In this document: piece by piece, positions 22,158-32,322 of the stretch
How positions within the stretch are numbered: the stretch's first letter is position 1
Layout: the number at the start of each line of letters is the position of its first letter
Assembly (NCBI RefSeq): GCF_000179775.1
Contig: NZ_AEEB01000003.1
Span: 310,001 to 374,000 of the forward strand
Source: Ahrensia sp. R2A130
Lineage (GTDB): Bacteria; Pseudomonadota; Alphaproteobacteria; Rhizobiales; Rhizobiaceae
Length of the DNA stretch: 64,000 bases
Direction of reading: 5' to 3'
Notes under the pieces: generated by a model
What the model was told of the DNA's origin: nothing
Database searches by the model: none
Seen by the model: the letters and a program-made list of their open reading frames with translations, nothing else
Translations under genes and position numbers: made by a program

Positions 22158-23312
22158 ATGATCATGCGCCTTGCCGCTGCTGCACTGTTTTTGCTGGCCG
22201 GATTGACCGGAGCTTTTGCCCAGTCGTTCGAGACGGCAGCCAAACAAGCCATTGTTATGGACTACGAGACTGGCTCCGTGCTGTTTCAAAAGAATGCCGA
22301 TGAACTGATGCCGCCGGCTTCCATGGCCAAGTTGATGACGATGGAAGTCGTTTTCGACGCCGTTAAACGTGGCGCACTTGAGCTGGATGATACGTTCACG
22401 ATCTCCAAAGACGTCTGGCAGCGCGGCGGCGCGACCTCCGGTGGCTCCACGATGTTCGCTGATTTGAACGATGATATCGCGCTTGAAAACCTCATTCGCG
22501 GTGTGATCGTGCAATCAGGCAATGATGCTGCTATGGCGATTGCCGAAGGTATGGCTGGCTCCGAAACAGGTTTTGCGGGCCTTATGAACCAACGCGCACG
22601 CAGAATTGGGTTGGAGAAATCCAACTTCACCAACTCCACCGGCCTGCCGGACCCGAACCAGCGCGTGACAGCACGTGAACTTGGGCTGCTGGCCCGGCAT
22701 CTTATCCGCACCTATCCGGAACTCTACCAAATCTACGCTGAGCCGGAATTCACCTGGAACAAGGTTCGCCAGCGAAACCGCAACCCGATTCTAGGCCGTG
22801 TCGATGGTGCTGACGGCCTCAAAACCGGCTATACGGAAGCTTCCGGCTACGGCCTTACTGCATCTGCGAAGGTTGGCGATAAACGCATCATCATCGTGCT
22901 GAACGGCATGTCCTCTCAGGCCGAGCGCCGTAACGAAGCGATCAAAATGATGCGCTGGGCATTTCGTGCTTTCCAGTCGATCAAGCTGTTCGAAGAAGGT
23001 GAGATCGTAGGTGAGGCCACATTGTTCGGTGGGGCGAAATCAGGCGTTCCGTTGAAGGCGGAAGGCGCACTTTCTATCTTCGTGCCTGTTGGTTTCCGCG
23101 ACCGGCTGAAAGCCGACATCGTTTTTCAAGGGCCAATCAAAGCGCCAGTCGAGGCTGGCACCCGCATCGGCAAACTGCAGGTCAGTGTCGATGGCGAGGT
23201 CACGCAAGAAACTCCGCTCTACGCTGCTGAAGATGTTGGCACAGGCACGATAACCCAACGCGCGGTCGATGCAGTGCAGGAGCTGTTGATCGGCCTGGTT
23301 CGTTTCGACTAG
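22158..23312 (+). CDS. D-alanyl-D-alanine carboxypeptidase (penicillin-binding protein 5/6 type)
   Basis: Trims the terminal D-Ala from peptidoglycan pentapeptides in the periplasm. It has 384 residues from the ATG at 22158; the signal peptide (MRLAAAALFLLAGLTGAFA) cleaves before QSFET. The S11 motifs are present: SxxK in PASMAKLMT, SxN as SGNDAAMAI, and KTG in LKTGYTEASGYG. The C-terminal ~100 residues form the PBP5-type beta-rich domain with a final amphipathic segment (VQELLIGLVRF). The frame is open 14 codons further upstream, but that leader would bury the signal peptide. It heads the tmk-holB-metG-tatD cluster. Confidence 0.94.
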   Translation: MIMRLAAAALFLLAGLTGAFAQSFETAAKQAIVMDYETGSVLFQKNADELMPPASMAKLMTMEVVFDAVKRGALELDDTFTISKDVWQRGGATSGGSTMFADLNDDIALENLIRGVIVQSGNDAAMAIAEGMAGSETGFAGLMNQRARRIGLEKSNFTNSTGLPDPNQRVTARELGLLARHLIRTYPELYQIYAEPEFTWNKVRQRNRNPILGRVDGADGLKTGYTEASGYGLTASAKVGDKRIIIVLNGMSSQAERRNEAIKMMRWAFRAFQSIKLFEEGEIVGEATLFGGAKSGVPLKAEGALSIFVPVGFRDRLKADIVFQGPIKAPVEAGTRIGKLQVSVDGEVTQETPLYAAEDVGTGTITQRAVDAVQELLIGLVRFD

Positions 23313-23373
23313 CGCCGTTGCGCTGCAACCTCGCTCCGCCTATCGCTGACAGCGGACAATCGGAGAGCAAAGC

Positions 23374-24021
23374 GTGCGCGGTCACTTCATCACATTCGAA
23401 GGCGGGGAAGGGGCTGGAAAGTCCACCCAGATAAAGCGCCTCGCCAAGAAGCTGGAAGATGATGGCCACGAGGTCGTAGTCACCCGCGAACCCGGCGGCA
23501 CAACGGGCGCAGAAGCCGTACGCCACGTTGTTCTTTCCGGCGCAGCACAACCATTCGGCACAGAATTGGAAGCCGTACTTTTCGCTGCTGCCCGCGCAGA
23601 CAATGTGCGTGAACTCATCAAACCGGCATTGGCGCGTGGCGCGATTGTGCTGTGCGATCGATTCATGGATTCCAGCCGGGTTTATCAAGGTGCAAGCGGC
23701 GGTGTGTCGTCCAACATGATGGACATGCTGGAGCGCGCCGTCACAGAAGACGCGCGCCCCGATCTTACATTGCTGTTCGATCTTTCCCCCGAAGAGGGGC
23801 TGAAACGCGCGGCTGACGTTTGGAAAGACGATGGGCCGGACCGCTATGAAAGCGAGGCACTGGCGCAGCAGCACATTCGTCGCGATGCCTATCTCGCCAT
23901 CGCCAAAGCCGAGCCTGACCGTTGCAAGATTATTGATGCGTCCAAAACCCTTCGCACGGTCAGCAAACAGGTCGACCGTGTGATCGATAACTTCTTCGCC
24001 GCCCAAGCGGTGTCCGCGTAA
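23374..24021 (+). CDS. tmk: Thymidylate kinase
   Basis: Phosphorylates dTMP to dTDP. It has 215 residues from a GTG start. The P-loop is FEGGEGAGKSTQ; the DR-type motif is VTREPGGTTGAE; CDRFMDSSRVYQG and the lid region (DDGPDRYESE) follow. It overlaps holB by one base, the usual arrangement. Confidence 0.96.
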   Translation: MRGHFITFEGGEGAGKSTQIKRLAKKLEDDGHEVVVTREPGGTTGAEAVRHVVLSGAAQPFGTELEAVLFAAARADNVRELIKPALARGAIVLCDRFMDSSRVYQGASGGVSSNMMDMLERAVTEDARPDLTLLFDLSPEEGLKRAADVWKDDGPDRYESEALAQQHIRRDAYLAIAKAEPDRCKIIDASKTLRTVSKQVDRVIDNFFAAQAVSA

Positions 24022-25076
24022 TGGTCGAAGATGAGGAACGGCCCGTATTCGACAGGCTGGACGGCATCGCCATTCCGGCGGCGAGCCGCAGCGTTGTTGG
24101 TCATGATGGTGCCATGTCTCAGCTCACCAGCGCCCACAGGGCAGGGCGTCTGCATCACGCTTGGATGATTTCCGGCCCCCGTGGTGTAGGAAAATCGACG
24201 CTGGCGCTGAACTTTGCGAAACATCTGTTTGCTCATCCTGCAGGCGCTCATGCGCCCGAGGCATTTGACGGGGGTTCCATTTCCGATGCGCTGCACGGCT
24301 CCGTATCGCAGGGTTCACACAATCAACTGCTGCACCTCACCCGCCCTTGGGACCCCAAAGGCGAACGGTTCAAGACGCAGCTTTCGGTCGATGAGATTCG
24401 CCGTACCGTGCCGTTTTACGGCATGACAGCCGGTGGTGGTGGCTACCGCGTCACAATCATCGATGCTGCCGACGATATGAACACGAGTGCCGCCAATGCT
24501 GTGCTGAAGATGTTGGAAGAACCACCGGCAAAATCCATCTTCTTTGTCTTGGCCCACGCGCCGGGTTCACTGTTGCCAACCATCCGTTCGCGCTGCCGTG
24601 TGTTGCCGCTCGATCCTCTTTCGCCTGAGAATATATCCAGCATTCTCAATACGGTTTCATTAGATGGTGCAGGAGAGGGTAGTGGCGATGCCGCTCGCCT
24701 CGCCCAAGGTTCCGTCCGTCGCGCAATCCAGTTGCAACAAGGCGATGTGCTGAAATTCTATAGTCAATTCGAAAGCCTGATGAAGCAGCCGAAACCCGGT
24801 GAAGCGCGGGATTGGGTGGCGGTTCACATGCTGGCCGATAATTTGTCGAAACGTGGCGGCGAGGCGGCCTACGACCTGTTCATCGAGCTGGTGTTAGACT
24901 GGATTGCCAGCCGCGTACGCGAAAACCCGAACGTGCCCGTGGCATGGATGGCCCGCTGGGCAGACCTGCACACCAAGGTGCGCGATGCGGTGCGTTTGGC
25001 CGGTGCCTACAATCTCGATAAGAAACAGGTGTTGCTGAACCTGTTCAGCGACCTTTTTTCCGTGGCGCGTTCCTGA
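24021..25076 (+). CDS. holB: DNA polymerase III subunit delta'
   Basis: Clamp-loader subunit that helps place the beta clamp on DNA. It has 351 residues. The AAA+ fold has a P-loop ([16 protein letters not shown]), Walker B-like region before [18 protein letters not shown], and sensor-1/SRC motif [11 protein letters not shown]. Start ATG shares its A with the tmk stop. The C-terminal helical collar domain is present. Confidence 0.94.
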   Translation: MVEDEERPVFDRLDGIAIPAASRSVVGHDGAMSQLTSAHRAGRLHHAWMISGPRGVGKSTLALNFAKHLFAHPAGAHAPEAFDGGSISDALHGSVSQGSHNQLLHLTRPWDPKGERFKTQLSVDEIRRTVPFYGMTAGGGGYRVTIIDAADDMNTSAANAVLKMLEEPPAKSIFFVLAHAPGSLLPTIRSRCRVLPLDPLSPENISSILNTVSLDGAGEGSGDAARLAQGSVRRAIQLQQGDVLKFYSQFESLMKQPKPGEARDWVAVHMLADNLSKRGGEAAYDLFIELVLDWIASRVRENPNVPVAWMARWADLHTKVRDAVRLAGAYNLDKKQVLLNLFSDLFSVARS

Positions 25077-25137
25077 TAGGTGCTACCCAAATTCCGGCGC
25101 GCAAGTGATGCCGGAAACGCGGAGAATACCTCGCCCC

Positions 25138-26679
25138 ATGGCGCAAAAATATTACATCACCACAGCGATTTCCTATCCCAACGGCGCGCCGCATATCGGC
25201 CACGCCTACGAATTCATCTGTGCCGATGCCATCGCCCGCTTCAAGCGGCTGGACGGTTATGACGTCCGTTTCCAGATCGGCACGGATGTCCACGGGCAAA
25301 AAATGTTCCAAACGGCGCGTGATCTCGGCATTACGCCGAAAGAGCTGGCGGATAAGAATTCCGACGCATTCCAGTCGATGACCGAGCATTACGGCATCTC
25401 GTGGGACCGCTTCATCCGCACGTCGGACGAAGACCATCACCGCGCCAGCCAGGCCATCTGGAGCGCGATGGAAGCGAATGGCGACATCTATAAGGACGCC
25501 TATGCCGGCTGGTACAGCGTGCGCGATGAAGCTTACTACGAAGAAGACGAAACACGGCTGACCGAAGACGGCAAACGCCTCGGCCCGCAAGGCTCCCCGG
25601 TGGAATGGGTCGAAGAGGAAAGCTACTTCTTCCGCCTGTCCGCCTATGGCGACAAGCTGCTGGCGTTGTTCGACGAGCAGCCGGATTTCATCGCACCGGC
25701 AAGCCGCAAGAACGAGATAGTGTCGTTCGTAAAAGGCGGCCTGCGCGACCTGTCGATTTCCCGCACGACGTTCGACTGGGGCGTGAAGGTTCCGGGCGAC
25801 GACAAGCATGTTATGTACGTGTGGGTCGACGCGCTGACGAACTATCTCACCGGTGCGGGTTATCCCGATACCGAGAGCGAATTATGGTCCTATTGGCCTG
25901 CTGATCTTCACGTGATCGGCAAGGATATTACACGCTTCCACGCTGTCTATTGGCCTGCCTTCCTCATGTCCGCCGGTATCGACCTGCCCAAGCGCGTTTA
26001 TGGCCATGGCTTCCTGCTGGCTAATGGTGAGAAGATGTCGAAATCACTGGGCAACGTTGCCGACCCGATGGATTTGGCCGCCGAATATGGCATCGACGCC
26101 ATGCGCTATTATTGCCAGCGGCTGGTGCGGTTCGGCTCCGACGGCAGCTACAGCCATGATGACATCGTGAATCACACGAATGCGGATCTTGCGAATAATT
26201 TCGGCAATCTGGCGCAGCGTTCGCTGTCGATGATCTTCAAGAATTGTGATGGCAAGCTCGACGGAGCAGGGGCCTTTACCGAGGCAGATACTGCCCTTCT
26301 CGCGACTGCTGACGGCATGCTGGCCCCCTGCCGCGACGCGATCGACCGCACAGTGCCGAACGAAGCCTTGGACGCCATCTGGGCCACGCTGGACGCTGCC
26401 AACCGCTATTTCGATGAACAAGCTCCGTGGGGGCTGAAAAAGACCGATCCAGAGCGCATGGCGACAGTGCTTTACGTGACCGCAGAGGTCGTACGTCAGG
26501 TTTCGATATTGGTTCAAGCGTTTCTGCCAGAGAGCGCCGAAAAGCTGTTGGATCAGTTGAAAATACCGGAAGATCAGCGCGATTTCGCATATCTGGGCGG
26601 CGACAATCGCCTAGACACGGCAACCGTAATCGAGAAGCCTGAAGGTGTGTTTCCACGCTATGTGGAGCCTGCCGCGTGA
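25138..26679 (+). CDS. metG: Methionine--tRNA ligase
   Basis: Class Ia synthetase charging initiator and elongator tRNA(Met). It has 513 residues from the ATG at 25138 ([16 protein letters not shown]); 11 upstream in-frame codons are rejected. HIGH motif in [16 protein letters not shown] in [13 protein letters not shown]. The connective peptide has no zinc-binding cysteine quartet, and no Trbp111-type C-terminal domain follows, which is the short form common in alphaproteobacteria. It overlaps tatD by 4 bases. Confidence 0.96.
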   Translation: MAQKYYITTAISYPNGAPHIGHAYEFICADAIARFKRLDGYDVRFQIGTDVHGQKMFQTARDLGITPKELADKNSDAFQSMTEHYGISWDRFIRTSDEDHHRASQAIWSAMEANGDIYKDAYAGWYSVRDEAYYEEDETRLTEDGKRLGPQGSPVEWVEEESYFFRLSAYGDKLLALFDEQPDFIAPASRKNEIVSFVKGGLRDLSISRTTFDWGVKVPGDDKHVMYVWVDALTNYLTGAGYPDTESELWSYWPADLHVIGKDITRFHAVYWPAFLMSAGIDLPKRVYGHGFLLANGEKMSKSLGNVADPMDLAAEYGIDAMRYYCQRLVRFGSDGSYSHDDIVNHTNADLANNFGNLAQRSLSMIFKNCDGKLDGAGAFTEADTALLATADGMLAPCRDAIDRTVPNEALDAIWATLDAANRYFDEQAPWGLKKTDPERMATVLYVTAEVVRQVSILVQAFLPESAEKLLDQLKIPEDQRDFAYLGGDNRLDTATVIEKPEGVFPRYVEPAA

Positions 26680-27470
26680 CCTATCTCGTCGACAGCCACT
26701 GCCATCTCGATTTTCCCGACTTCGCGCCGGAACTTGATGCGGTCATCGAAAGCGCCCGCGAAACGGGCCTGCGCCGAATGGTGACCATCTGTACCCGCGT
26801 GCGGAAATTCGAACAGGTGCGCGCTGTGGCCGAGCGCTACGACGACGTGTTCTGCAGCGTCGGCACTCATCCGCACAATGCCGATGAAGAGATGGACGTG
26901 ACCGCCGACGAACTGTTGAAACTGGCAGACGATCCGCTCGTTGTCGCCATCGGCGAAGCAGGCCTCGACTACCACTACGACAAGTCGGACCGCGCCAACC
27001 AAGCCGCCAGTTTCCGCGTCCACATCGACGCCGCCCGACGCTCCGCCCTGCCCCTCGTCATTCACGCGCGCAGCGCTGACGACGACATGATGGCCATCTT
27101 GGAAGAGGAAACACGGGCAGGGGCGTTCCCTGCCGTGCTGCACTGTTTCTCATCCGGCGCGGCATTGGCTCACAAAGGTATCGAGCTTGGCCTATACGTC
27201 TCGTTTTCCGGCATCCTGACGTTCAAAAACAGCCAGGATATCCGCGATATCGCAGCCGACATACCTCACGACCGCGTTTTGGTAGAAACCGACGCGCCAT
27301 ATCTCGCGCCAATGCCCAATCGCGGCAAGCGCAACGAACCGGCATGGACGGCGCATACAGCAGCCGTTCTGGGCGACGTTTGGGGCATGGATCGTGACGC
27401 AGTGTGGGCCCAAACGACCGACAATTTTCACCGCCTTTTCTCCAAAGTGCCGCGTGCTGACGATGGCTGA
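26676..27470 (+). CDS. tatD: TatD family metal-dependent hydrolase
   Basis: 264 residues from a GTG start that overlaps the metG stop. TIM-barrel amidohydrolase-like nuclease fold: metal ligands in [12 protein letters not shown], Glu in [11 protein letters not shown], His in [11 protein letters not shown] and [12 protein letters not shown], Asp in [10 protein letters not shown]. Characterised relatives are 3'-5' exonucleases acting on DNA or RNA and D-aminoacyl-type substrates; the exact substrate here is unknown. Upstream of an MBL-fold hydrolase with an 8-base overlap. Confidence 0.94.
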   Translation: MTYLVDSHCHLDFPDFAPELDAVIESARETGLRRMVTICTRVRKFEQVRAVAERYDDVFCSVGTHPHNADEEMDVTADELLKLADDPLVVAIGEAGLDYHYDKSDRANQAASFRVHIDAARRSALPLVIHARSADDDMMAILEEETRAGAFPAVLHCFSSGAALAHKGIELGLYVSFSGILTFKNSQDIRDIAADIPHDRVLVETDAPYLAPMPNRGKRNEPAWTAHTAAVLGDVWGMDRDAVWAQTTDNFHRLFSKVPRADDG

Positions 27471-28278
27471 TTTAGTCGGCCAAACCCGCTTCACGATCCT
27501 TGGCTGCGGCTCGTCACCGGGCGTGCCACGCATCGCCGATGACTGGGGCAATTGCGACCCGAAGAATCCGAAGAACCGTCGACGTCGCGCGTCTATGCTG
27601 GTCGAAAAATTCGGCCCAGACGGTACCACTACAGTGGTCATCGACACCGGACCGGATTTCCGCGAGCAGATGATTACTGCTGGAATTTCGTGGGCCGACG
27701 CCGTGGTCTATACCCACAGCCACGCTGATCACATCCACGGTATCGACGATCTCCGCAGCTTCGTTATCAACGACCCAAAACGCCGTCGCGTGCCCATCTG
27801 GGCGGATGATTTCACGTCGCAACGGCTGCACGAGGGCTTTGGCTATTGCTTCGAGACGCCCGAAGGCTCGAACTATCCGCCTATCCTCGACGAGAACCGA
27901 ATCGTAGCCAAACAACCGTTCACGATTTCAGGCGCCGGTGGTGACATTGAGCTACTGCCATTCGAACAGCCGCATGGCAATATTTTGTCACTCGGATTCC
28001 GCATTGGCAACGTCGCATATTGCAGTGATGTCAGTGCGTTGGACGAACGAGCTCTACCATATTTAGAGAACTTGGACGTCTGGATCATTGATGCGCTGCA
28101 ATACCGCGAACACCCCAGCCATTTAAGTCTCGATCAGACGTTGGCCTGGATCGAGAAACTCAAACCTCAACGCGCAATACTGACCCATATGCACACGCCG
28201 CTGGACTACGAAACAGTTCTAGCTGCCACGCCGGACCATGTAGAACCCGCATTCGACGGCCTGCAATTTAAGGCTTAA
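27463..28278 (+). CDS. MBL-fold metallo-hydrolase (PhnP-like)
   Basis: 271 residues from the ATG at 27463, 8 bases inside tatD. Metallo-beta-lactamase fold: ILGCGSSPGVPRI at the N-terminus, metal-binding YTHSHADHIHGIDDLR, YCSDVSALDERALP and a terminal ILTHMHTPLDYE. The pattern resembles phosphodiesterases of the PhnP/RNase Z side of the family. The metG-tatD-MBL order is widely kept in alphaproteobacteria, but I cannot assign a substrate. Its 3' end overlaps the convergent UPF0489-like gene by 4 bases. Confidence 0.9.
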   Translation: MADLVGQTRFTILGCGSSPGVPRIADDWGNCDPKNPKNRRRRASMLVEKFGPDGTTTVVIDTGPDFREQMITAGISWADAVVYTHSHADHIHGIDDLRSFVINDPKRRRVPIWADDFTSQRLHEGFGYCFETPEGSNYPPILDENRIVAKQPFTISGAGGDIELLPFEQPHGNILSLGFRIGNVAYCSDVSALDERALPYLENLDVWIIDALQYREHPSHLSLDQTLAWIEKLKPQRAILTHMHTPLDYETVLAATPDHVEPAFDGLQFKA

Positions 28279-29090
28279 GCGGCTTTTGGCACTTCGAGGT
28301 CGTTCGCCGTGGCCCGCAACCGCGCCCAGCGCGTCACTGCGTGCTTCGTCGTCATCATCTGCGGCGGAATCAACTTCTTCACGGCGCCACGAACCGCGCT
28401 GAACCGCTCACCATCCGTCACCAACTCCTGCTCAGGAAGTGTCACGATGTCGGCCTTGAATTTTGACGCGAGCTCCTTGCCGAAATCGCGGTAGATGGAA
28501 CGGTCCGGGTTCGAATAACCCGGTGAATAGATGAGGAAAGTCACATCTGGCGTGTGCTTCAGATCGGTGTCGAGAAAGCCGCCAATCATCTTGTTCTGCA
28601 GTTCATCTGAGAATTCGACGGAGGCGAGGGCGTCCCAGTCGAGGTCCAACTGCTCATGCTCGCGAAGGCCATTCCAGTCTTCGAACAGGCATTCGTGATA
28701 CGCTAGCGGCATGTCCTGCCGGTCGCTGCGATTGTGGCGGAAGCGGTAAAGTGGTGCCAGCTTGTCGCTCTCATAAGCCACCACAGGACCGTGGTCGTAT
28801 CCACGGCCGCTGTGCTCGTTGTGAATCCACGTGATGCGCTTGACCATGCCCTCCATGATCGCATGGGTCATGAAGTTGCCGCGATCAACAAAAGTGGATT
28901 CACGATGCGATGTGAAACAAGCTCTCTGGCTTGGCCGATCAATCAACAGCCCGCGCATATCACAATGGGAATCGACATGGGCCACGGAAAGCCCACGCAT
29001 GCCGTGGTCCTTCCAGAACGTGTAAACTTGGTCATGATGGTCAGCGAGAAAGATCGTCGGCATTAGGATGCTCTGCAAATGAAAACCCAT
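28275..29090 (-). CDS. UPF0489-like protein (arginase/deacetylase-like motif pattern)
   Basis: 271 residues; the ATG at 29063 (MPTIFLADHHDQVYTFW) is an alternative start with no clear ribosome site at either. FLADHHDQVYTFWKDHG, then VAHVDSHCDMRGLL and later LDLDWDALASVEF resemble the UPF0489 family (human C5orf22 type), where DSHxD and DxDxxS are spaced like metal ligands of the arginase fold. MVKRITWIHNEHS also fits that family. Function is unknown; this is recognition by motif only. It is flanked by an MBL hydrolase and, across 273 bases, parE, and has no obvious operon partner. Confidence 0.65.
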   Translation of the reverse strand: MGFHLQSILMPTIFLADHHDQVYTFWKDHGMRGLSVAHVDSHCDMRGLLIDRPSQRACFTSHRESTFVDRGNFMTHAIMEGMVKRITWIHNEHSGRGYDHGPVVAYESDKLAPLYRFRHNRSDRQDMPLAYHECLFEDWNGLREHEQLDLDWDALASVEFSDELQNKMIGGFLDTDLKHTPDVTFLIYSPGYSNPDRSIYRDFGKELASKFKADIVTLPEQELVTDGERFSAVRGAVKKLIPPQMMTTKHAVTRWARLRATANDLEVPKAA

Positions 29091-29331
29091 GCGGGCGTGT
29101 ATCCCTCGTCTTTAACGGTGACCCATTAAAACGAGGCTCCAATACGTCTAAAATTGTAACGACCCGCAGAAGTCTTGGATTCGGACATCTAATAATGTTC
29201 CATAATATATCTTATGCAACATATATGTGTTGATCACCATGGTCGTACATCACCTGCGAACGCATGCAGAACAGTCGTTTGGCCTGGCCGCGCAACTGAC
29301 CTATCTTACAGCTTAGCAAACTGACTTGATT

Positions 29332-29350
29332 CGCCGGATGCGATCCGGCG
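29332..29350 (+). promoter_or_regulatory. Perfect hairpin in the parE leader
   Basis: CGCCGGAT (29332-29339), loop GCG, ATCCGGCG (29343-29350). It ends 1 base before the GAGG (29352-29355) that serves as ribosome binding site for the parE ATG at 29364. Such a stem next to the Shine-Dalgarno could influence translation; it could also be a transcription terminator remnant, but no T-run follows. Confidence 0.45.
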
Positions 29351-29363
29351 CTGAGGACCACAT

Positions 29364-31409
29364 ATGTCGGACGATCTCTTTTCCGGTGGCGCATCGACAC
29401 CTGCGACCACGCAGGTAACGCCGAGTACGCCTGTGAAAACCGGCAAGGCAGCCGCCAAGCCTGTCAAAGGCAAAACTGAGGGTGACTACAACGCGTCCGA
29501 TATCGAGGTTCTCGAAGGCCTCGAACCCGTGCGTCGTCGGCCGGGTATGTATATCGGCGGCACGGACTCCAAAGCGCTGCACCATCTGTTTGCCGAGGTT
29601 ATCGACAACTCCATGGATGAGGCCGTGGCGGGCCACGCGTCTTGGATCGAGGTCGAGTTGGATGCCGAAGGTTATCTGACGATCACGGATAACGGGCGCG
29701 GCATACCCGTGGACCCTCACCCCAAATTCAAAGACAAGTCCGCGCTCGAAGTCATCATGACCACGCTGCACGCTGGCGGAAAATTCGACGGCAAGGCTTA
29801 CGAGACATCCGGCGGTTTGCACGGCGTCGGCATCTCGGTCGTGAACGCGCTGTCGGACGATCTGATCGTGGAAGTGGCGCGCAATCGTGAGCTATACCGT
29901 CAGTCCTTTTCGCGCGGTCATGCTGTCGGGCCCGTGGAACTGGTGGGCGAAGTTCAAAATCGGCGCGGCACCAAGGTTCGCTTTCATCCCGATGCCCAGA
30001 TTTTCGGCAAGGATGCACGTTTCAAGCCGCTGACTTTGTTCAAGATGGCGCGATCGAAAGCCTATCTCTTCGGTGGCGTGGAAATCCGCTGGTCCTGCGA
30101 CCCCGCCCTTGTTTCCGGCAAGGACGAGGTGACGGACAAGGCCGTGTTCCATTTCCCCGGCGGGTTGAAAGATTTTCTGCTCGAAAAACTCGGCAAGCAA
30201 ATGCAGGTGACCGACCGACCTTTTGCCGGAACAACCGAAAAACGCTCCGGCCACGGCGCGGTAGAATGGGCGATTACGTGGTACGGCGATGATGGGTTCG
30301 TAAACTCCTACTGTAACACCATTCCCACGGCAGAAGGCGGCACCCACGAGGCAGGTTTGCGAACCACCCTCGCCCGTTCGTTGAAGTCCTACGCCGAACT
30401 CGTCGGCAACAAAAAGGGCGCGATGATCACCACGGATGACGTGATGACGTCAGCGGCTGCCATGATTTCCGTCTTCGTGCGCGAGCCAGAATTTGTGGGT
30501 CAAACCAAGGATAAGCTTGCGACCGTGGAAGCCTCCCGCATCGTAGAAAGCGCCATCCGTGACGCCTTCGACCATTGGCTTGCCGCCTCACCCGCCCAAT
30601 CGGCCAAACTGTTGGATTGGGTGGTGGACCGCGCCGAAGAGCGGATGCGCCGTCGGCAGGAAAAAGAGGTCAACCGCAAGAATGCAACGCGCAAATTGCG
30701 CCTGCCGGGCAAGCTGGCGGATTGCTCCAAAAACGCCAAGGGCGGCACGGAAATCTTCATCGTGGAGGGCGATTCCGCTGGCGGCTCCGCCAAGCAAGCC
30801 CGCAATCGCAAGAGCCAGGCTATCCTTCCGCTACGCGGTAAAATCCTCAACGTTGCCTCTGCCACACGCGATAAAATGGCGAGCAGTCAGCAGATTCAAG
30901 ACCTCATTCAGGCGCTGGGCTGCGGCACCGGAACAAGATTTTCAGCTGACGATCTGCGCTATGACCGCGTTATCATCATGACCGATGCGGACGTCGACGG
31001 CGCGCATATTGCGTCACTTCTCATCACGTTCTTCCATCAGGAAATGCCGGGAATTATCGAGACAGGTTCGCTCTACCTGGCCGTGCCTCCGCTCTACAAA
31101 CTCAGCCAAGGCGGCAAAACAATGTATGCGCGCGACGACGCCCATAAAGACGAGTTGCTGAAGAGCGAGTTCAAATCAGGCAAGAAGGTCGATCTTGGGC
31201 GCTTCAAAGGCCTTGGCGAAATGATGCCCGCGCAATTGAAAGAAACCACGATGGATCCCGCTAAACGCACGCTGCTGCGGGTGAATATTGATGAACCAAT
31301 CCCAGCAAAAGACAGTATCGACAGGCTCATGGGCACCAAACCGGAACTGCGCTTCAACTTCATTCAGGAAAATGCGTCGTTCATGGATGAAGAGATGATC
31401 GACGTTTGA
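29364..31409 (+). CDS. parE: DNA topoisomerase IV subunit B
   Basis: ATPase subunit of topoisomerase IV, which unlinks daughter chromosomes. It has 681 residues, shorter than GyrB, and ParE-like. Residues 1-45 are a low-complexity Ala/Thr/Lys leader, followed by the GHKL domain (EVIDNSMDEAVAGHA, ITDNGRGIPVDPH, GLHGVGISVVNALS) and the TOPRIM domain (IFIVEGDSAGGSAKQARNRK, TDADVDGAHIA). The C-terminal LGRFKGLGEMMP follows. It is monocistronic in appearance. Confidence 0.95.
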   Translation: MSDDLFSGGASTPATTQVTPSTPVKTGKAAAKPVKGKTEGDYNASDIEVLEGLEPVRRRPGMYIGGTDSKALHHLFAEVIDNSMDEAVAGHASWIEVELDAEGYLTITDNGRGIPVDPHPKFKDKSALEVIMTTLHAGGKFDGKAYETSGGLHGVGISVVNALSDDLIVEVARNRELYRQSFSRGHAVGPVELVGEVQNRRGTKVRFHPDAQIFGKDARFKPLTLFKMARSKAYLFGGVEIRWSCDPALVSGKDEVTDKAVFHFPGGLKDFLLEKLGKQMQVTDRPFAGTTEKRSGHGAVEWAITWYGDDGFVNSYCNTIPTAEGGTHEAGLRTTLARSLKSYAELVGNKKGAMITTDDVMTSAAAMISVFVREPEFVGQTKDKLATVEASRIVESAIRDAFDHWLAASPAQSAKLLDWVVDRAEERMRRRQEKEVNRKNATRKLRLPGKLADCSKNAKGGTEIFIVEGDSAGGSAKQARNRKSQAILPLRGKILNVASATRDKMASSQQIQDLIQALGCGTGTRFSADDLRYDRVIIMTDADVDGAHIASLLITFFHQEMPGIIETGSLYLAVPPLYKLSQGGKTMYARDDAHKDELLKSEFKSGKKVDLGRFKGLGEMMPAQLKETTMDPAKRTLLRVNIDEPIPAKDSIDRLMGTKPELRFNFIQENASFMDEEMIDV

Positions 31410-31467
31410 GGCAACCGGCAGCGGATATGTGCGTTCTAAAGGCATTATCCAGACTAGAGACAACCTC

Positions 31468-32130
31468 ATGCTTCGCACATTTATGACGACCGCCCTCACC
31501 TCCCTTGCCATGCTGACACCCAGCTTTGCGGCAGATCAAATCGAAGGTCCGGAATTCGAGGTCATCAAAGCGGTAGACGGTGTCGAGTTGCGCGCATACG
31601 CGACGTATCTTGTGGCCGAGGTCGATGTGAAAGCGGACGATCGTCGCGCAGCAAGCCAGATGGGTTTTGCACCTCTCGCCAGCTATATTTTTGGCAAGAA
31701 CAGGCCCGGCGAGAAAATTGCGATGACCGCTCCGGTAACAACCCAACCTGTTACAGAACGACAGCCAATGGGCGGTGGCGATGGTGCAAAAATTGCTATG
31801 ACGGCTCCGGTAACAACTACGCCAACAGAGGATGGTCTTTACACAATCCGGTTCACGATGCCGAAAAAGTGGACGATGGAAACGCTGCCGAAGCCTGAAA
31901 GCGATAGTGTGCGGCTGATCGAAGTTCCAGCCAAGAAACTCGTTGCTGCGGGCTATGTGGGGCCACGCAATGAAGAGACGGCGGCAAGCTTAAATGCAAA
32001 GCTGGATAGTTTTGCTGCAGCCAACGACATCGTGCTCGCTCCGGGCATGATAAGCGCCGGTTATGATGGTCCCAACACACCCGCCGCCAAGCGTCGCTGG
32101 GAAGTCATGCGGGAAGTTCTGGCCGACTGA
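31468..32130 (+). CDS. SOUL family heme-binding protein
   Basis: 220 residues from the ATG at 31468, giving a Sec signal peptide (MLRTFMTTALTSLAMLTPSFA, cleaved before ADQIEG). The SOUL/HBP fold is indicated by PEFEVIKAVDGVELRAYATYLVAEV, MGFAPLASYIFGKN and two copies of KIAMTAPVTT. Family members bind heme, usually weakly; the periplasmic location is inferred from the signal. The frame is open 13 codons upstream. No operon partner is evident. Confidence 0.9.
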   Translation: MLRTFMTTALTSLAMLTPSFAADQIEGPEFEVIKAVDGVELRAYATYLVAEVDVKADDRRAASQMGFAPLASYIFGKNRPGEKIAMTAPVTTQPVTERQPMGGGDGAKIAMTAPVTTTPTEDGLYTIRFTMPKKWTMETLPKPESDSVRLIEVPAKKLVAAGYVGPRNEETAASLNAKLDSFAAANDIVLAPGMISAGYDGPNTPAAKRRWEVMREVLAD

Positions 32131-32322
32131 GTGACTGCTCGGCGGGCCGCTGTTCCCCCTCTGTTTGACATAATTGGCGCTGCGGCCTACTCAACGGGCG
32201 TTCTGGCGGCTTGCGATATGCGTATGCCGCTCCCGTTTGCCGGCGCGAGGTCGGCTGATCGACCCCTTCCCCGCCGCTGACGACGCCATGCCGGACGCGG
32301 CCAAAGCAAAGCCAAAGCACAC

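Noticed and set aside
28505-28523. T-arm-like hairpin CCGGGT-TCGAATA-ACCCGG suggesting a tRNA
   Set aside because: It lies inside the UPF0489-like coding region, and no acceptor, D-arm or anticodon arm fits around it.
29091-29363. Hidden small gene between the UPF0489-like gene and parE
   Set aside because: Short frames only, AT-rich text around 29190-29230 looks like promoter sequence, and no ribosome site with a coding pattern was found.
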